Shown here one piece after another: positions 28,349-37,607 of a DNA stretch of 64,000 nucleotides (position 1 is its first letter; every line of letters starts with the position of its first letter). The stretch is from Rhodanobacter sp. (GTDB lineage Bacteria; Pseudomonadota; Gammaproteobacteria; Xanthomonadales; Rhodanobacteraceae), in the NCBI GenBank assembly GCA_030148505.1, contig JASBTI010000014.1, positions 1 through 64,000 on the forward strand, in the 5' to 3' direction. Below the pieces are notes generated by a model. It searched no databases. It was not told the origin of the DNA and saw nothing but the letters and a program-made list of their open reading frames with translations. The translations under genes and the position numbers were made by a program.

Positions 28349-29293
28349 ATGATCTTCAGTCCACGCCTTGTCCTGCTGGTCCTGCTCGCCTTTTTCGTGC
28401 TGTGCGTGCTGCTAGTGCACCTGCGCGGTCGCGTGCGGCTGCGATTCGATCGTCAGCTGGTCGATCATTCAGCTCTGTTCGCCCCCTACAACCTGCTGAT
28501 GTATGCGTTCTCGGCGGTACCGGCGCGGCCGATTCTCGACCGCGGCGGCTTTCCACAACTCGATCTGCTGCAGGCCAATTGGAAAGCCATTCGTGACGAA
28601 GCCAGCCACCTGTTCGACGAGGGCTACATCCGCGCCACGGAAAAGCATAACGACGCCAGTTTCAACAGCTTTTTCAAGCAGGGCTGGAAGCGCTTTTATC
28701 TGAAGTGGTACGGCGAACCGTTGACCTCGGCCGAAGCGCTGTGTCCGCAGACCGTTGCCCTGCTGAAGTCGATTCCCACTGTCAAGGCAGCGATGTTCGC
28801 GCTGTTGCCGCCGGGCAGCAAATTGAATCCTCACCGTGACCCGTTTGCCGGCTCGCTGCGTTACCACCTTGGCCTGATCACGCCCAATTCCGACGATTGC
28901 CGCATCTTCGTGGATGGCGAGATGCATGCCTGGGGCGATGGCAAGGATGTGGTTTTCGACGAAACCTATGTGCATTGGGCCGAAAACAGGACCGATCGCA
29001 CCCGGGTCATCCTGTTTGCCGACATCGAGCGCCCGCTGCGCACGCGCTGGATGGCAGCGATCAACCATAAGGTAGGTGCGTTCATGGGAAAGATTACCGC
29101 GTCACCGAACACCGACAGCGGAACCGAGAAAACCGGCTTCGTGAACCGCTTGTACGCGCTGAGCCAGCGCAACCGCAAACGCACCGGCCGCTTCAAGAGC
29201 CGTCACAAGAAATTGTTTCGCACGCTAAAATATCTCGGCATGCTGTTGTTGATGTGGCTGATTTTCCTGGCCCCATGGCCGTTCTTTCGCTGA
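28349..29293 (+). CDS. lpxO: lipid A hydroxylase LpxO-like aspartyl/asparaginyl beta-hydroxylase
   Basis: A 314-residue protein. A membrane anchor (LVLLVLLAFFVLCVLLVHL) is followed by the Fe(II)/2-oxoglutarate domain: iron ligands HRD in LNPHRDPFAGSLRYHLGL near 161 and His in FDETYVHWAENRTDRTRVIL near 208, with Arg for 2-OG. A second hydrophobic tail (LGMLLLMWLIFLAPWPFF) and basic stretch (RFKSRHKKLFRTLK) end the protein. It should 2-hydroxylate a lipid A acyl chain on the cytoplasmic side of the inner membrane. It converges with the IDH gene. Confidence 0.85.
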   Translation: MIFSPRLVLLVLLAFFVLCVLLVHLRGRVRLRFDRQLVDHSALFAPYNLLMYAFSAVPARPILDRGGFPQLDLLQANWKAIRDEASHLFDEGYIRATEKHNDASFNSFFKQGWKRFYLKWYGEPLTSAEALCPQTVALLKSIPTVKAAMFALLPPGSKLNPHRDPFAGSLRYHLGLITPNSDDCRIFVDGEMHAWGDGKDVVFDETYVHWAENRTDRTRVILFADIERPLRTRWMAAINHKVGAFMGKITASPNTDSGTEKTGFVNRLYALSQRNRKRTGRFKSRHKKLFRTLKYLGMLLLMWLIFLAPWPFFR

Positions 29294-29341
29294 GCACCGG
29301 CGACAGCCACCCGCCGGGTCCGGTTTTTCCTCTTTTGCGTC

Positions 29342-29382
29342 CATGCCCGAAGCCGGGGAGACGCCCCAAGGCTTCGGGCATG
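29342..29382. terminator. long hairpin between convergent lpxO and IDH genes
   Basis: A perfect 13-pair stem (29342-29354 with 29370-29382: CATGCCCGAAGCC and its complement), with an inner GGGG/CCCC extension. Located 49 bases after lpxO and 14 bases after the IDH stop, so it serves both genes. No U-run. Confidence 0.65.
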
Positions 29383-29395
29383 AGCCGACCGAACC

Positions 29396-30409
29396 TCAGT
29401 TCTGCAAGCGCCTGACCAGGGCGTCACCGAAGCTCTCGGTGCTGCCTTTGCCGCCCAGATCCGGGGTGACCTGATCGCGATCGTTGACCATCGTGTCGCG
29501 GATCGCCTGACGCAGCCGCGTAGCCTTGCCGAGCATACCCAGATGGTCGAGCATGTCGGCGGCGGCCAGCAACAGCGCACAGGGGTTGGCGATGCCCTTG
29601 CCGGCAATATCGGGGGCCGAGCCGTGCACGGCCTCGAAGATCGCCGCGTTCTCGCCGATATTGTCGCCCGGCGCCAGACCCAGACCGCCGACCAGACCGG
29701 CGCACAGGTCCGACAGGATGTCGCCGAACAGATTGGTAGTGACAATCACGTCGAACTGCTCGGGATTCATCACCAGCTGCATGCAAGTGTTGTCCACGAT
29801 CATTTCGTTGAACTCGATCTGCGGGTACTCCTTCGCAATCTCGCGGGCGACATTGAGGAACAGCCCGGAGCTGGTCTTCATGATATTCGCCTTGTGCACC
29901 GCCGTGACCTTTCGGCGGCCCTTTTTGACCGCCAGCTCGAAGGCATAACGCACGATGCGCAGGCTGCCCTTGCGGGTGTTGCGGATGATCGAGGTTGCCG
30001 TCTCGCCATCGTCCGACAGCGTCTGCCCTTCGGCGAGGTAGGCACCTTCGGTGTTTTCACGCACGGTGATAATGTCGATGTTCTCGTAGCGCGAGCGGGT
30101 GCCGGGAAAGCTAATCGCCGGCCGCACGTTCGCATACAGATCGAAGTGCCGGCGCAGGGTCACGTTGATCGAGGTAAAGCCGCCGCCGACCGGGGTGGTC
30201 AACGGCCCTTTCAAGGCCACTTTGTGCCGACCGATCACCGACAATGTCGACGGCGGAAGCAGTTCACCGTGCTTGTCCAGTGCGATCATGCCGGCGTCGA
30301 CAAACTCATAACTGAGACCGCACTCCAGCGCGTCGAGCACGCGCAGCGTCGCAGTCATGATCTCCGGACCGATGCCGTCACCGGGGATCACGGCAATTGT
30401 CTTGCTCAT
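29396..30409 (-). CDS. NAD-dependent isocitrate dehydrogenase
   Basis: A 337-residue beta-decarboxylating dehydrogenase. The substrate motif GGGFTSINVTLRRHFDLYANVRP and HGSAPDIAGKGIANP (Asp selecting NAD over NADP) indicate the NAD-IDH type found in Xanthomonadales in place of the E. coli NADP-Icd. The metal-binding Asp residues are in TTNLFGDILSDLCAGLVGGLG. The start at 30409 has AGGAG upstream; the frame extends further with no similarity. Role: TCA cycle. It stands alone. An isopropylmalate or homoisocitrate dehydrogenase is less likely from these motifs. Confidence 0.85.
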   Translation of the reverse strand: MSKTIAVIPGDGIGPEIMTATLRVLDALECGLSYEFVDAGMIALDKHGELLPPSTLSVIGRHKVALKGPLTTPVGGGFTSINVTLRRHFDLYANVRPAISFPGTRSRYENIDIITVRENTEGAYLAEGQTLSDDGETATSIIRNTRKGSLRIVRYAFELAVKKGRRKVTAVHKANIMKTSSGLFLNVAREIAKEYPQIEFNEMIVDNTCMQLVMNPEQFDVIVTTNLFGDILSDLCAGLVGGLGLAPGDNIGENAAIFEAVHGSAPDIAGKGIANPCALLLAAADMLDHLGMLGKATRLRQAIRDTMVNDRDQVTPDLGGKGSTESFGDALVRRLQN

Positions 30410-30748
30410 GGGGATACTCCTTGGAACGAAAAATCTCGAGCGGCGTGCGCGATGGTGAGACAGGCGCAAGCCGAAACCCATCAATTATCGCCGATGCACT
30501 CCACCACCAACAGGCGGAGACGGCTTGACGGTCCTGAAAATACTCGCACGCAGCATCGCAAGATGTGGGACACGATGCCCGGCTGGCGACAGGTTGCCCA
30601 GCGAGCCCCCCCATACGGCTTTACGCCAGGCGTATCATCCCCGGCGCGAAATCATCGTGTCGTGCATTTACCCTTGACCGCAACAGACGCGGTGGCCGGA
30701 ATCGGTCGCAGACAGGCCGATCACGCGCGGACGACAAGGTGTTTGCGC
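30410..30748. other. 339-base gap, no gene seen
   Basis: Between the IDH start and the AhpD-like stop. Apart from the inverted repeat at its right edge (30719-30760) and the IDH Shine-Dalgarno, nothing recognisable was found. Confidence 0.5.
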
Positions 30749-30760
30749 TCACGCGTGATC
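30719..30760 (-). terminator. inverted repeat over the end of the AhpD-like gene
   Basis: GATCACGCG (30719-30727) and CGCGTGATC (30752-30760), nine bases each with a 24-base loop, overlap the stop codon of the AhpD-like gene. It may terminate the grxC unit; no U-run. Confidence 0.4.
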
Positions 30761-31129
30761 GGTACAACTCTCTGGCTGGGAGGCGTCGCCCGCCTCCAGC
30801 TGATCGAGCATATCGACCGCTCGGCGCAAGTGCGGGATCACGATCGAGCCACCTACCACGAGGCCGACGCTGAACACCTCGAAGAAAGCATCTCGCGCGA
30901 CCCCCGCCGCCTTGCACTGGGCGACGTGGTAGCTGATGCAATCGTCACAGCGCAACACCAACGAGGCCACCAGACCGAGCATTTCCTTGGTCTTCACGTC
31001 CAGCACACCGGCCTTGTAGGTCTGCGTGTCCAGCGCAAAAAATCGCCGCACGACCTGATTGTCTTCGGCAAGAATCCGCTCGTTCATGCGCTGGCGAAAG
31101 GCTGTGAACTCCGACTGCCGATCATTCAT
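30749..31129 (-). CDS. AhpD/carboxymuconolactone decarboxylase-like protein
   Basis: A 126-residue all-helical protein. The redox motif RCDDCISYHVAQC gives CXXC (Cys61, Cys64) and His68, as in AhpD-type alkylhydroperoxidases, preceded by TKEMLGLVASLVL. It probably takes part in thiol peroxide reduction or as a redox partner. Its start overlaps the grxC stop by four bases (grxC lies upstream on the minus strand), which suggests a functional thiol-redox pair. Confidence 0.78.
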   Translation of the reverse strand: MNDRQSEFTAFRQRMNERILAEDNQVVRRFFALDTQTYKAGVLDVKTKEMLGLVASLVLRCDDCISYHVAQCKAAGVARDAFFEVFSVGLVVGGSIVIPHLRRAVDMLDQLEAGDASQPESCTDHA

Positions 31130-31389
31130 GCCGCGGGTTCCAGCATTTGTTTCAGCTTGCCGCTGCGATCCGCTGCCAGCAGTTCGTCATAACCGCCGAC
31201 ATGGTGTTCATTGATGAAAATTTGCGGCACCGTACGGCGACCACCGCTGCGCGCCAGCATCGTTTCACGTTGCGCGGCATCGGTATCGATGCGTACTTCC
31301 GTCCACTCCAGGCCTCTGGCCTTCAACAGATTCTTGGCCGCCACGCAGTACGGGCAGACCGCAGTGGAATAGACTTCGATCTTTGGCAT
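31126..31389 (-). CDS. grxC: glutaredoxin 3
   Basis: An 87-residue dithiol glutaredoxin. Active site CPYC (Cys12-Cys15) in YSTAVCPYCVAAKNLL; the glutathione-binding TVPQIFI and GGYDEL follow. ATG at 31389 has GGAGTG eight bases upstream. Reduces mixed disulfides with glutathione. Followed by the AhpD-like gene in a four-base overlap. Confidence 0.93.
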   Translation of the reverse strand: MPKIEVYSTAVCPYCVAAKNLLKARGLEWTEVRIDTDAAQRETMLARSGGRRTVPQIFINEHHVGGYDELLAADRSGKLKQMLEPAA

Positions 31390-31525
31390 CACGACACTCC
31401 GGCGCAGCAGATGGGAAAATGGCTCATTTACGCCATACATAGGGTCACAAAACAGCCGGGGCAAGCGGCGAACGTCCTGAACCCCGATGGCGAAACACGG
31501 TCTGAGTGATATTGTCACCCAACTG

Positions 31526-33154
31526 ATGACCATGGCACCACGACGACTCACACCCCGCCTGCTGACGGCCTTGATCACCGCCGGACTGGCCTTTGCCGCC
31601 GGCGCGCAGGAGGATATCCGTCTACCGGATCTCGGCAGCTCGGCGAATGCCCTGATCTCGCCGCAGGAAGCGAAAGACTATGGCACCTCGATGCTGCGTC
31701 AGATGCGCTCGCTGAATATGGTGGTCGACGACCCGCTACTGGACGACTACATCAACGATCTGGGCTACCGGTTGGTCGCCGGCAGCGACAAACCCAAGGA
31801 TCACTTCACCTTTTTCATTGTGAAGGACCCGGAAATCAACGCCTTCGCTGCGCCCGGCGGCTTTATCGCGGTGAATTCAGGGTTGATCACGATCACCCAG
31901 AACGAAAGCGAACTGGCCAGCGTCATCGCACACGAAATCGGCCACATCACGCAAAATCATCTGCAGCGGGCATTCGAAGCCTCCAAGAAAGACACGCCAC
32001 TGATGGCGCTGGTGTTGCTCGGTGCCATCATCGCCGGCGCCAGCAGCAAGAGTGGCGACACACCGCTGGCCGTGCTGGCGGGCGGCCAGGGGTTGATCGC
32101 GCAAAAATCGATCAACTTCACCCGCAAGGATGAGATTGAAGCCGACCGGGTCGGCATCCAGACGCTGGCCAATGCCGGCTTCGATCCCAACGCCATGGCC
32201 GAATTCTTCCAGCGCATGGAAGACGTGATGAGCGCCAATGCCGGTGGCCGCGACGTTCCCGCCCTGCTGCAGACTCATCCGGTCACCACGGCGCGCATCA
32301 GCGATGCGAAATCACGGGCAGCGGCCCTGATCGCTGCGCAAAAACAGCGACTGTCCTTGACCAACCTGGGCAGCCGGGCATGGGAACAAAGCACGGCGCC
32401 GATCGCCTTCGTCAAAGATCCCTCCGTACTGACCCGAAAACCGACCGGCGGCGACCATTTGAGCACCTATGCGCTGATGCGCGAACGGGTTCGCGTGCTG
32501 ACCAGCGATGCCACACGGATCACCACATACTACGCCTCAAACCTGCAAAGCCAGCATGGCTTCGATACCCCGTCCAATCGCTACGGCTATGCGTTGGCGC
32601 TGACCCGCAGCGGCCAGGGTGCCGCGGCGATCGCCCAGTTGCAACCGCTGCTGAAGGCACATCCGGACAACCTGATCGTGCAACTGGCCATGGCGGACGC
32701 CAGACTGCAAGCCGGGCAGACGGCGGCGGCGTTGGCCATCTACCAGACACTCAATGCCCAGTCGCCCCGCAACCGGGCCATCGCGCTGGCCTACGCCAAG
32801 GCATTGACCATCGCCGGCGGCAAGCCGCAGGCCAGTCGGGCGGCCGACCTCTTGCGACCGTTGTTGAGCAGTACGGTCGAACCCGAAATCTATAGCGCCT
32901 ACGCCCGCGCCAGCGACGCCGCCGGAGACAGCGAACGGGCTGGCGAGGCCTTCGCCGATGCCAGTTACTACGCCGGCCGTCCATTCGATGCGATGGAACA
33001 GCTTAAACGGCTATTGAAGCGTCCCGACCTCGACTACTACGCACGAGCCCGCATCCAGGCGCGCATTGCCGAACTCACACCGCTACTGCTGGAGCTGCAC
33101 AAGCGCAAGGTGCAAACCGCTGACAACCCCGACAATCAACAGCAGCTGCAATAA
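31526..33154 (+). CDS. bepA: periplasmic M48 metalloprotease/chaperone BepA-like
   Basis: About 542 residues. Signal peptide LLTALITAGLAFAAGAQ (cleaved near AGA-QE). The M48 protease domain carries ASVIAHEIGHITQNH (HExxH zinc site) and DEIEADRVGIQTLANAGFDP (third ligand Glu). A TPR-rich carboxy half follows (about 330-520). This is the BepA/YfgC architecture: quality control of LptD and BAM substrates in the periplasm. Start assigned at the ATG at 31526; a second ATG at 31532 is equally good; no clear Shine-Dalgarno. Monocistronic. Confidence 0.87.
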   Translation: MTMAPRRLTPRLLTALITAGLAFAAGAQEDIRLPDLGSSANALISPQEAKDYGTSMLRQMRSLNMVVDDPLLDDYINDLGYRLVAGSDKPKDHFTFFIVKDPEINAFAAPGGFIAVNSGLITITQNESELASVIAHEIGHITQNHLQRAFEASKKDTPLMALVLLGAIIAGASSKSGDTPLAVLAGGQGLIAQKSINFTRKDEIEADRVGIQTLANAGFDPNAMAEFFQRMEDVMSANAGGRDVPALLQTHPVTTARISDAKSRAAALIAAQKQRLSLTNLGSRAWEQSTAPIAFVKDPSVLTRKPTGGDHLSTYALMRERVRVLTSDATRITTYYASNLQSQHGFDTPSNRYGYALALTRSGQGAAAIAQLQPLLKAHPDNLIVQLAMADARLQAGQTAAALAIYQTLNAQSPRNRAIALAYAKALTIAGGKPQASRAADLLRPLLSSTVEPEIYSAYARASDAAGDSERAGEAFADASYYAGRPFDAMEQLKRLLKRPDLDYYARARIQARIAELTPLLLELHKRKVQTADNPDNQQQLQ

Positions 33155-33234
33155 CCCTCCCCAGGAGAATATACCGGGGCTTCGTGCCTCGATCTCGGCA
33201 AGGTGAACGAGACCGTTTCATCACCCCGGAGTTC

Positions 33235-33265
33235 GGTGACCATCCCTCATTTCAGGATGGTTACC
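33235..33265. repeat. inverted repeat between bepA and phoB
   Basis: GGTGACCATCC, spacer CTCATTTCA, GGATGGTTACC: eleven-base arms with one mismatch, 84 bases before the phoB start. It may be an operator or a terminator for bepA. A clear Pho box was not found. Confidence 0.5.
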
Positions 33266-33348
33266 ATCCCCTGCATTGACCGCATGTCATCCGCGCGTAA
33301 CACTGATGCGCTGCAATACCATCGTCACAAGCCACTGGCAGACCCGGC

Positions 33349-34038
33349 GTGCACAAACGCATTTTGATCGTTGAAGACGAAGCCTCGATCCGCGAAATGA
33401 TCGCCTTCGCCCTGCGCAAGACCGGCATGGACGCGATGCAGGCCGCCGACGCGCGCGAGGCCCAACTGGCCATCGCCGACCAGGTGCCGGATCTGATCCT
33501 GCTGGACTGGATGCTACCCGGTACCAGCGGTCTGGAGCTGGCGCGCCGGCTGCGCAAGGAAGAATTGAGCCGGGAGATCCCGATCATCATGTTGACCGCG
33601 CGCGGCGAGGAAATGGATCGTGTCAACGGCTTGGAAGCCGGCGTCGACGACTACGTGGTCAAGCCCTTTTCCACCCGCGAACTGATAGCCCGGATCAAGG
33701 CCGTCCTGCGCCGCAGCCAGGGTGACGACGGTTCGGGCATGGTCGAGCTCGGTGGCTTGCGCATCGACGGTCCGGCGCACCGGGTGTTTGCTGGCGAGGA
33801 TGCCGTGCAGATCGGCCCCACTGAATACCGTCTGCTGTATTTCTTCATGACCCATCCCGAACGTGTCTATTCACGCACCCAGCTGCTTGACCATGTATGG
33901 GGCGGCAGCGTGTACGTGGAAGAGCGCACTGTCGACGTGCACATTCGCCGTCTGCGCAAGACCCTGGAACCCTGGAAACTCGACGGCATGGTGCAGACTG
34001 TGCGCGGCACCGGCTACCGCTTCTCGATGAGCAGCTGA
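33349..34038 (+). CDS. phoB: phosphate response regulator PhoB
   Basis: A 229-residue OmpR/PhoB response regulator. Receiver: acidic pair ED near 9-11, phosphoacceptor Asp53 in [10 protein letters not shown], Lys in YVVKPFS. Winged-helix DNA-binding domain with [31 protein letters not shown] and [14 protein letters not shown]. Start is GTG. Followed after 87 bases by phoR, and then by ppk1 and ppx, so phosphate sensing and polyphosphate metabolism lie together. Confidence 0.95.
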   Translation: MHKRILIVEDEASIREMIAFALRKTGMDAMQAADAREAQLAIADQVPDLILLDWMLPGTSGLELARRLRKEELSREIPIIMLTARGEEMDRVNGLEAGVDDYVVKPFSTRELIARIKAVLRRSQGDDGSGMVELGGLRIDGPAHRVFAGEDAVQIGPTEYRLLYFFMTHPERVYSRTQLLDHVWGGSVYVEERTVDVHIRRLRKTLEPWKLDGMVQTVRGTGYRFSMSS

Positions 34039-34125
34039 GCCAGGCCGCGGAACTTCGCAATCGAAAATCGGCAAAAGCCTGTAACGTACGATTTCGACAT
34101 TGCTGATTTGCCGCCGGACCACCCG

Positions 34126-35391
34126 ATGCCTGTCACTTCCTCCCCATGGCGACTGCCGCTGTTACTGGCCCTCGGACTTTGCGTCGGTGGTGTGCTCGGC
34201 TGGTTGCTGGGAACCAGCATCGCTGCGGGCGTGGCCCTCGTCGCGATTTTCGAAGTCGTCTTCCTGCTGACGCGAATTCGTCATCAAGGGCAGCCCATGA
34301 TGGCCACCCCCCCCCCGGCTCCCACTCTTCAGCATGACCGTTTCATGACGCGCTCCCGCCGCATTGCCTCGAGCTTGCGTGACCTGCGCAATGCCGCCAG
34401 CCAGTTACCCGATGCCGTGGTGTTGCTGGATCACAATCAGCACGTACGCTGGTTCAATCATGCTGCCGAGCATCTGCTGGGCTTGCGCCGTCCTCGGGAC
34501 CGCGGTGTACTGCTGCAGCAACGCCTGGCGCATTCCGAACTGGCCGGCTGGTTGCAAGCCGGTGCTCACGAGCCACTCAACGACATCGTGGCGCCCGGAC
34601 AGCAGGAAAGTCAGCTGACCGTCAGCCTGTTGCCGTTTGGTCAGCGTCAACACCTGCTGCTGGGGCGCGATATCAGCCACCTCAACCGACTCGAGCAGGT
34701 GCGCCGTGATTTCGTCGCCAATGTCTCGCACGAATTGCGCACCCCGCTGACGGTCATCCACGGATATCTGGAGCTGCTAGATCCGGAGGACTCACCGGAG
34801 CTGGCACCGATACTGGGCGAGCTTCGCGCACAATCCAAGCGCATGGGCCAGATCGTCGAGGACCTACTGACCTTGTCGCGTCTGGAAACCCAGCATGAGG
34901 TCTCGGAGGAACGAGTGCCGATGGCAGGGCTGCTCGCCACCGTGCGCAAAGAGGCGGAAGCCCTCAGCCAGGGGCGCCACCAGATCACGCTGGAGTCCAC
35001 CGCCGAGGTGGATCTGCTGGGCTCTCCCAAGGACCTGCACAGCGCGCTGTCCAATCTGGTCAGCAATGCGGTGCGCTATACCCCCGCCGGTGGCCGCATC
35101 ACGATTCGCTGGCAGCGCACGCCACGCGGCGCAACCTATGCGGTCAATGACACCGGCTTCGGCATTCCCGAGGCGCACCTGAGCCGCCTCACCGAGCGCT
35201 TTTACCGGGTCTCTTCCAGCCGTTCGCGCGACAGCGGCGGTACCGGACTGGGACTGTCGATCGTCAAGCACGTGTTGAACCTGCATCAAGCGCACTTGCA
35301 GATCGAGAGCGTACCCGGTATCGGCTCCACCTTCTCGTGCCATTTCGACACGGCGCGACTGCTGCCTCCGTCGCGCAACGGCGGGCACTGA
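34126..35391 (+). CDS. phoR: phosphate regulon sensor kinase PhoR
   Basis: A 421-residue histidine kinase. Two adjacent membrane helices at the amino end (LPLLLALGLCVGGVLGWLLG and the following ASIAAGVALVAIFEVVFLL region) without a large periplasmic loop, a PAS domain (LPDAVVLLDHNQHVRWFNHAAEHLLGL), HisKA with phosphoacceptor His202 in FVANVSHELRTPLTVIHGY, and a HATPase with NLVSNAVRYTPAGG, DTGFGIPEAHL and GGTGLGLSIVKHV. It lies next to phoB. ATG at 34126 chosen; a TTG 18 bases earlier is also open. Confidence 0.93.
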   Translation: MPVTSSPWRLPLLLALGLCVGGVLGWLLGTSIAAGVALVAIFEVVFLLTRIRHQGQPMMATPPPAPTLQHDRFMTRSRRIASSLRDLRNAASQLPDAVVLLDHNQHVRWFNHAAEHLLGLRRPRDRGVLLQQRLAHSELAGWLQAGAHEPLNDIVAPGQQESQLTVSLLPFGQRQHLLLGRDISHLNRLEQVRRDFVANVSHELRTPLTVIHGYLELLDPEDSPELAPILGELRAQSKRMGQIVEDLLTLSRLETQHEVSEERVPMAGLLATVRKEAEALSQGRHQITLESTAEVDLLGSPKDLHSALSNLVSNAVRYTPAGGRITIRWQRTPRGATYAVNDTGFGIPEAHLSRLTERFYRVSSSRSRDSGGTGLGLSIVKHVLNLHQAHLQIESVPGIGSTFSCHFDTARLLPPSRNGGH

Positions 35392-35446
35392 GCTTCGTGG
35401 CGCTGCGGCATGTATTCCGCACGCGCAATAGCCCACAATATGAGGC

Positions 35447-37540
35447 ATGCCCCGCCGATCCACCGCGCCCTCCCCCCCAAGCGACCTGAGTGCCCCCGGC
35501 CTGTATCTCAGCCGTGAGCTGGCTGCGCTGGAATTCAACTTCCGCGTACTGGCGATGGCGCGCGACCCAGCCGTACCGTTGCTGGAGCGGGTGCGCTACC
35601 TCAGCATCGTGGCCAACAACCTCGATGAATTCTTTGAGGTGCGGGTGGCCATGCTCAAGCACCACCATGCCTACGGTTCGGCAGCCCCGGGGCCCGACGG
35701 CATCTCCTCGGGCGAGCTGCTGGGCCGCATCCGCGCCCGCGTCCTGGATCTGGTTACCGAGCAATACGCGCTATGGCAGGAACAGATCGCCCCACAGCTG
35801 GATGCCGAGGGCATCCACGTGCTTACCCGCAAACGCTGGAGCTCGCGCCAGCAGCGCTGGCTGCGCGGCTATTTCGAACACGAGGTGTTGCCGGTGCTGT
35901 CGCCGCTGGGACTCGACCCGGCGCATCCGTTCCCGCGCATTCTCAACAAGACACTGAACATCGCGGTAGTGCTGAAGGGTCGCGATGCCTTCGGCCACGA
36001 AGGTCACATGGCGCTGGTGCGGGCACCGCGCTCATTGCCGCGGATTATTCGGCTGCCTGACGAGGTCAACGATTCCGGTGAGCATTTTGTGTTTCTCGCC
36101 GAACTGTTGCATGCCTTTGTCGACCTGATGTTTCCCGGCTTCAAGGTAGTCGGCTCCTATCAGTTCCGCGTCACCCGCAACAGCGAACTCATCGTCGAGG
36201 AGGCCGAGGTCGAAAACCTCGCCCTCGCGCTCAGCGAGGAGTTGATCGGTCGCGGTTACGCCAAGCCGGTCAGACTGGAGATCGGCAGCGATTGCCCGAA
36301 GGCGATCACTGCCATGTTGACGCGCAATTTCCAGCTGGAGGAATCTGACGTCTACCGCTGCGATGGTCCCGTCAACATCATTCGCGTCGGTATGATCTAT
36401 GACTGGCTGGATCGCCCCGAACTGAAATTTCCACGCTTCAACCCGCAACTGCCGGGAGCGCTGGAGAGTAGCAAGAACAAGTTCGACCTGATCAGCCAGC
36501 GGGACGTACTGCTGCATCACCCCTATCAAAGTTTTGCCGCCGTGATCGACCTCCTGCGCCAGGCCAGTGTCGATCCGCAGGTATTGGCGATCAAGCAGAC
36601 CTTGTACCGCGCCGGCGAAGATACCCCGCTGGTCGATCTGCTGGTGGAAGCCGCGCGCAACGGCAAGGATGTCACCGTGGTGGTCGAACTGCGCGCACGT
36701 TTCGACGAAGAGGCCAACATCCGCCTGGCGACGCGGTTGCAGGAAGCGGGGGTGCAGGTCGTCTATGGCGTGGTCGGTTTCAAGACACATGCCAAGATGA
36801 TGTTGATCGTGCGACGCGAGGGCAACCTGCTGCGCCGCTACGTACACCTGTCCACCGGCAACTACCATCAGGTCAATAGCCGAACCTATACCGACATCGG
36901 CCTGATGACCGCCAATCCCGAGATCGGCGAGGACTTGCACAAGGTGTTCCAGCAGCTTTCCGGCCTCGGCCCGATGATCGAGCTGAAGCGCCTGCTGCAC
37001 TCGCCGTTCACCCTGTACAGCAGCGTCTTGGCCAAGATCGAGCGGGAGACCGCTCACGCCCATGCCGGGCGCGGCGGGCGGATCGTGGCCAAGCTCAACG
37101 CATTGAACGAAGCTCATGTGATCGAGGCGCTTTACCGTGCCTCGCAAGCCGGCGTGGAAATCGACCTGATTGTGCGCGGAGCCTGCACTTTGCGTCCGGG
37201 CCTGCCGGGTATTTCCGAGCATATCCGCGTGCGCTCGATCGTCGGGCGTTTTCTCGAACACAGCAGGGTGTATTGGTTCGCCAATGACGGCAACCCCGAA
37301 CTCTATTGTGCCAGTGCCGACTGGATGGAGCGCAACCTGATGCGACGGATCGAGATCGCCTTTCCGATCCTCGACCCCGAACTCGCCAATCGCGTGTTCG
37401 AGGAGACCCTGGCCAACAACCTCGACGACAATACCCAGGCATGGGTGCTCGACACGGAAGGTCGCTACACCCGTCAGGCGCCCGCCGACGAGCCGCCCCG
37501 AAACGCCCAGCAACGACTGCTGCAACACTACAGCCAGTGA
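35447..37540 (+). CDS. ppk1: polyphosphate kinase 1
   Basis: A 697-residue PPK1 that reversibly polymerises the ATP gamma-phosphate. Head N-domain (LSRELAALEFNFRVLAMA...ERVRYLSIVANNLDEFFEVRVAML); the two phosphohistidine-site segments are GFKTHAKMMLIVRREG near residue 447 and the RSIVGRFLEHSRVYWF region near 600, with HLSTGNYHQVNSRTYTDIGLMT. All catalytic segments are intact. Followed 67 bases on by ppx; with phoBR upstream this forms a phosphate-storage cluster. Confidence 0.96.
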   Translation: MPRRSTAPSPPSDLSAPGLYLSRELAALEFNFRVLAMARDPAVPLLERVRYLSIVANNLDEFFEVRVAMLKHHHAYGSAAPGPDGISSGELLGRIRARVLDLVTEQYALWQEQIAPQLDAEGIHVLTRKRWSSRQQRWLRGYFEHEVLPVLSPLGLDPAHPFPRILNKTLNIAVVLKGRDAFGHEGHMALVRAPRSLPRIIRLPDEVNDSGEHFVFLAELLHAFVDLMFPGFKVVGSYQFRVTRNSELIVEEAEVENLALALSEELIGRGYAKPVRLEIGSDCPKAITAMLTRNFQLEESDVYRCDGPVNIIRVGMIYDWLDRPELKFPRFNPQLPGALESSKNKFDLISQRDVLLHHPYQSFAAVIDLLRQASVDPQVLAIKQTLYRAGEDTPLVDLLVEAARNGKDVTVVVELRARFDEEANIRLATRLQEAGVQVVYGVVGFKTHAKMMLIVRREGNLLRRYVHLSTGNYHQVNSRTYTDIGLMTANPEIGEDLHKVFQQLSGLGPMIELKRLLHSPFTLYSSVLAKIERETAHAHAGRGGRIVAKLNALNEAHVIEALYRASQAGVEIDLIVRGACTLRPGLPGISEHIRVRSIVGRFLEHSRVYWFANDGNPELYCASADWMERNLMRRIEIAFPILDPELANRVFEETLANNLDDNTQAWVLDTEGRYTRQAPADEPPRNAQQRLLQHYSQ

Positions 37541-37607
37541 ATCTGTGTTTCATCAAGCCTGCGCATGCGTGCGAGAATCAGCGCCTTGCCCTTAGCGGAG
37601 CCCGCGT

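Noticed and set aside
29543..31192. Plus-strand frame of 549 residues opposite the IDH, AhpD-like and grxC genes
   Set aside because: It runs antisense to three genes with clear catalytic motifs; its own translation is Arg/His/Gln-rich with no domain.
33266..33348. Possible Pho box (ATGTCATCCGCGCGTAAC) before phoB
   Set aside because: Only one half is near CTGTCAT; the second repeat matches three of seven bases.
36032..37528. Minus-strand frame of 498 residues opposite ppk1
   Set aside because: Antisense to a fully motif-supported gene and without domain similarity.
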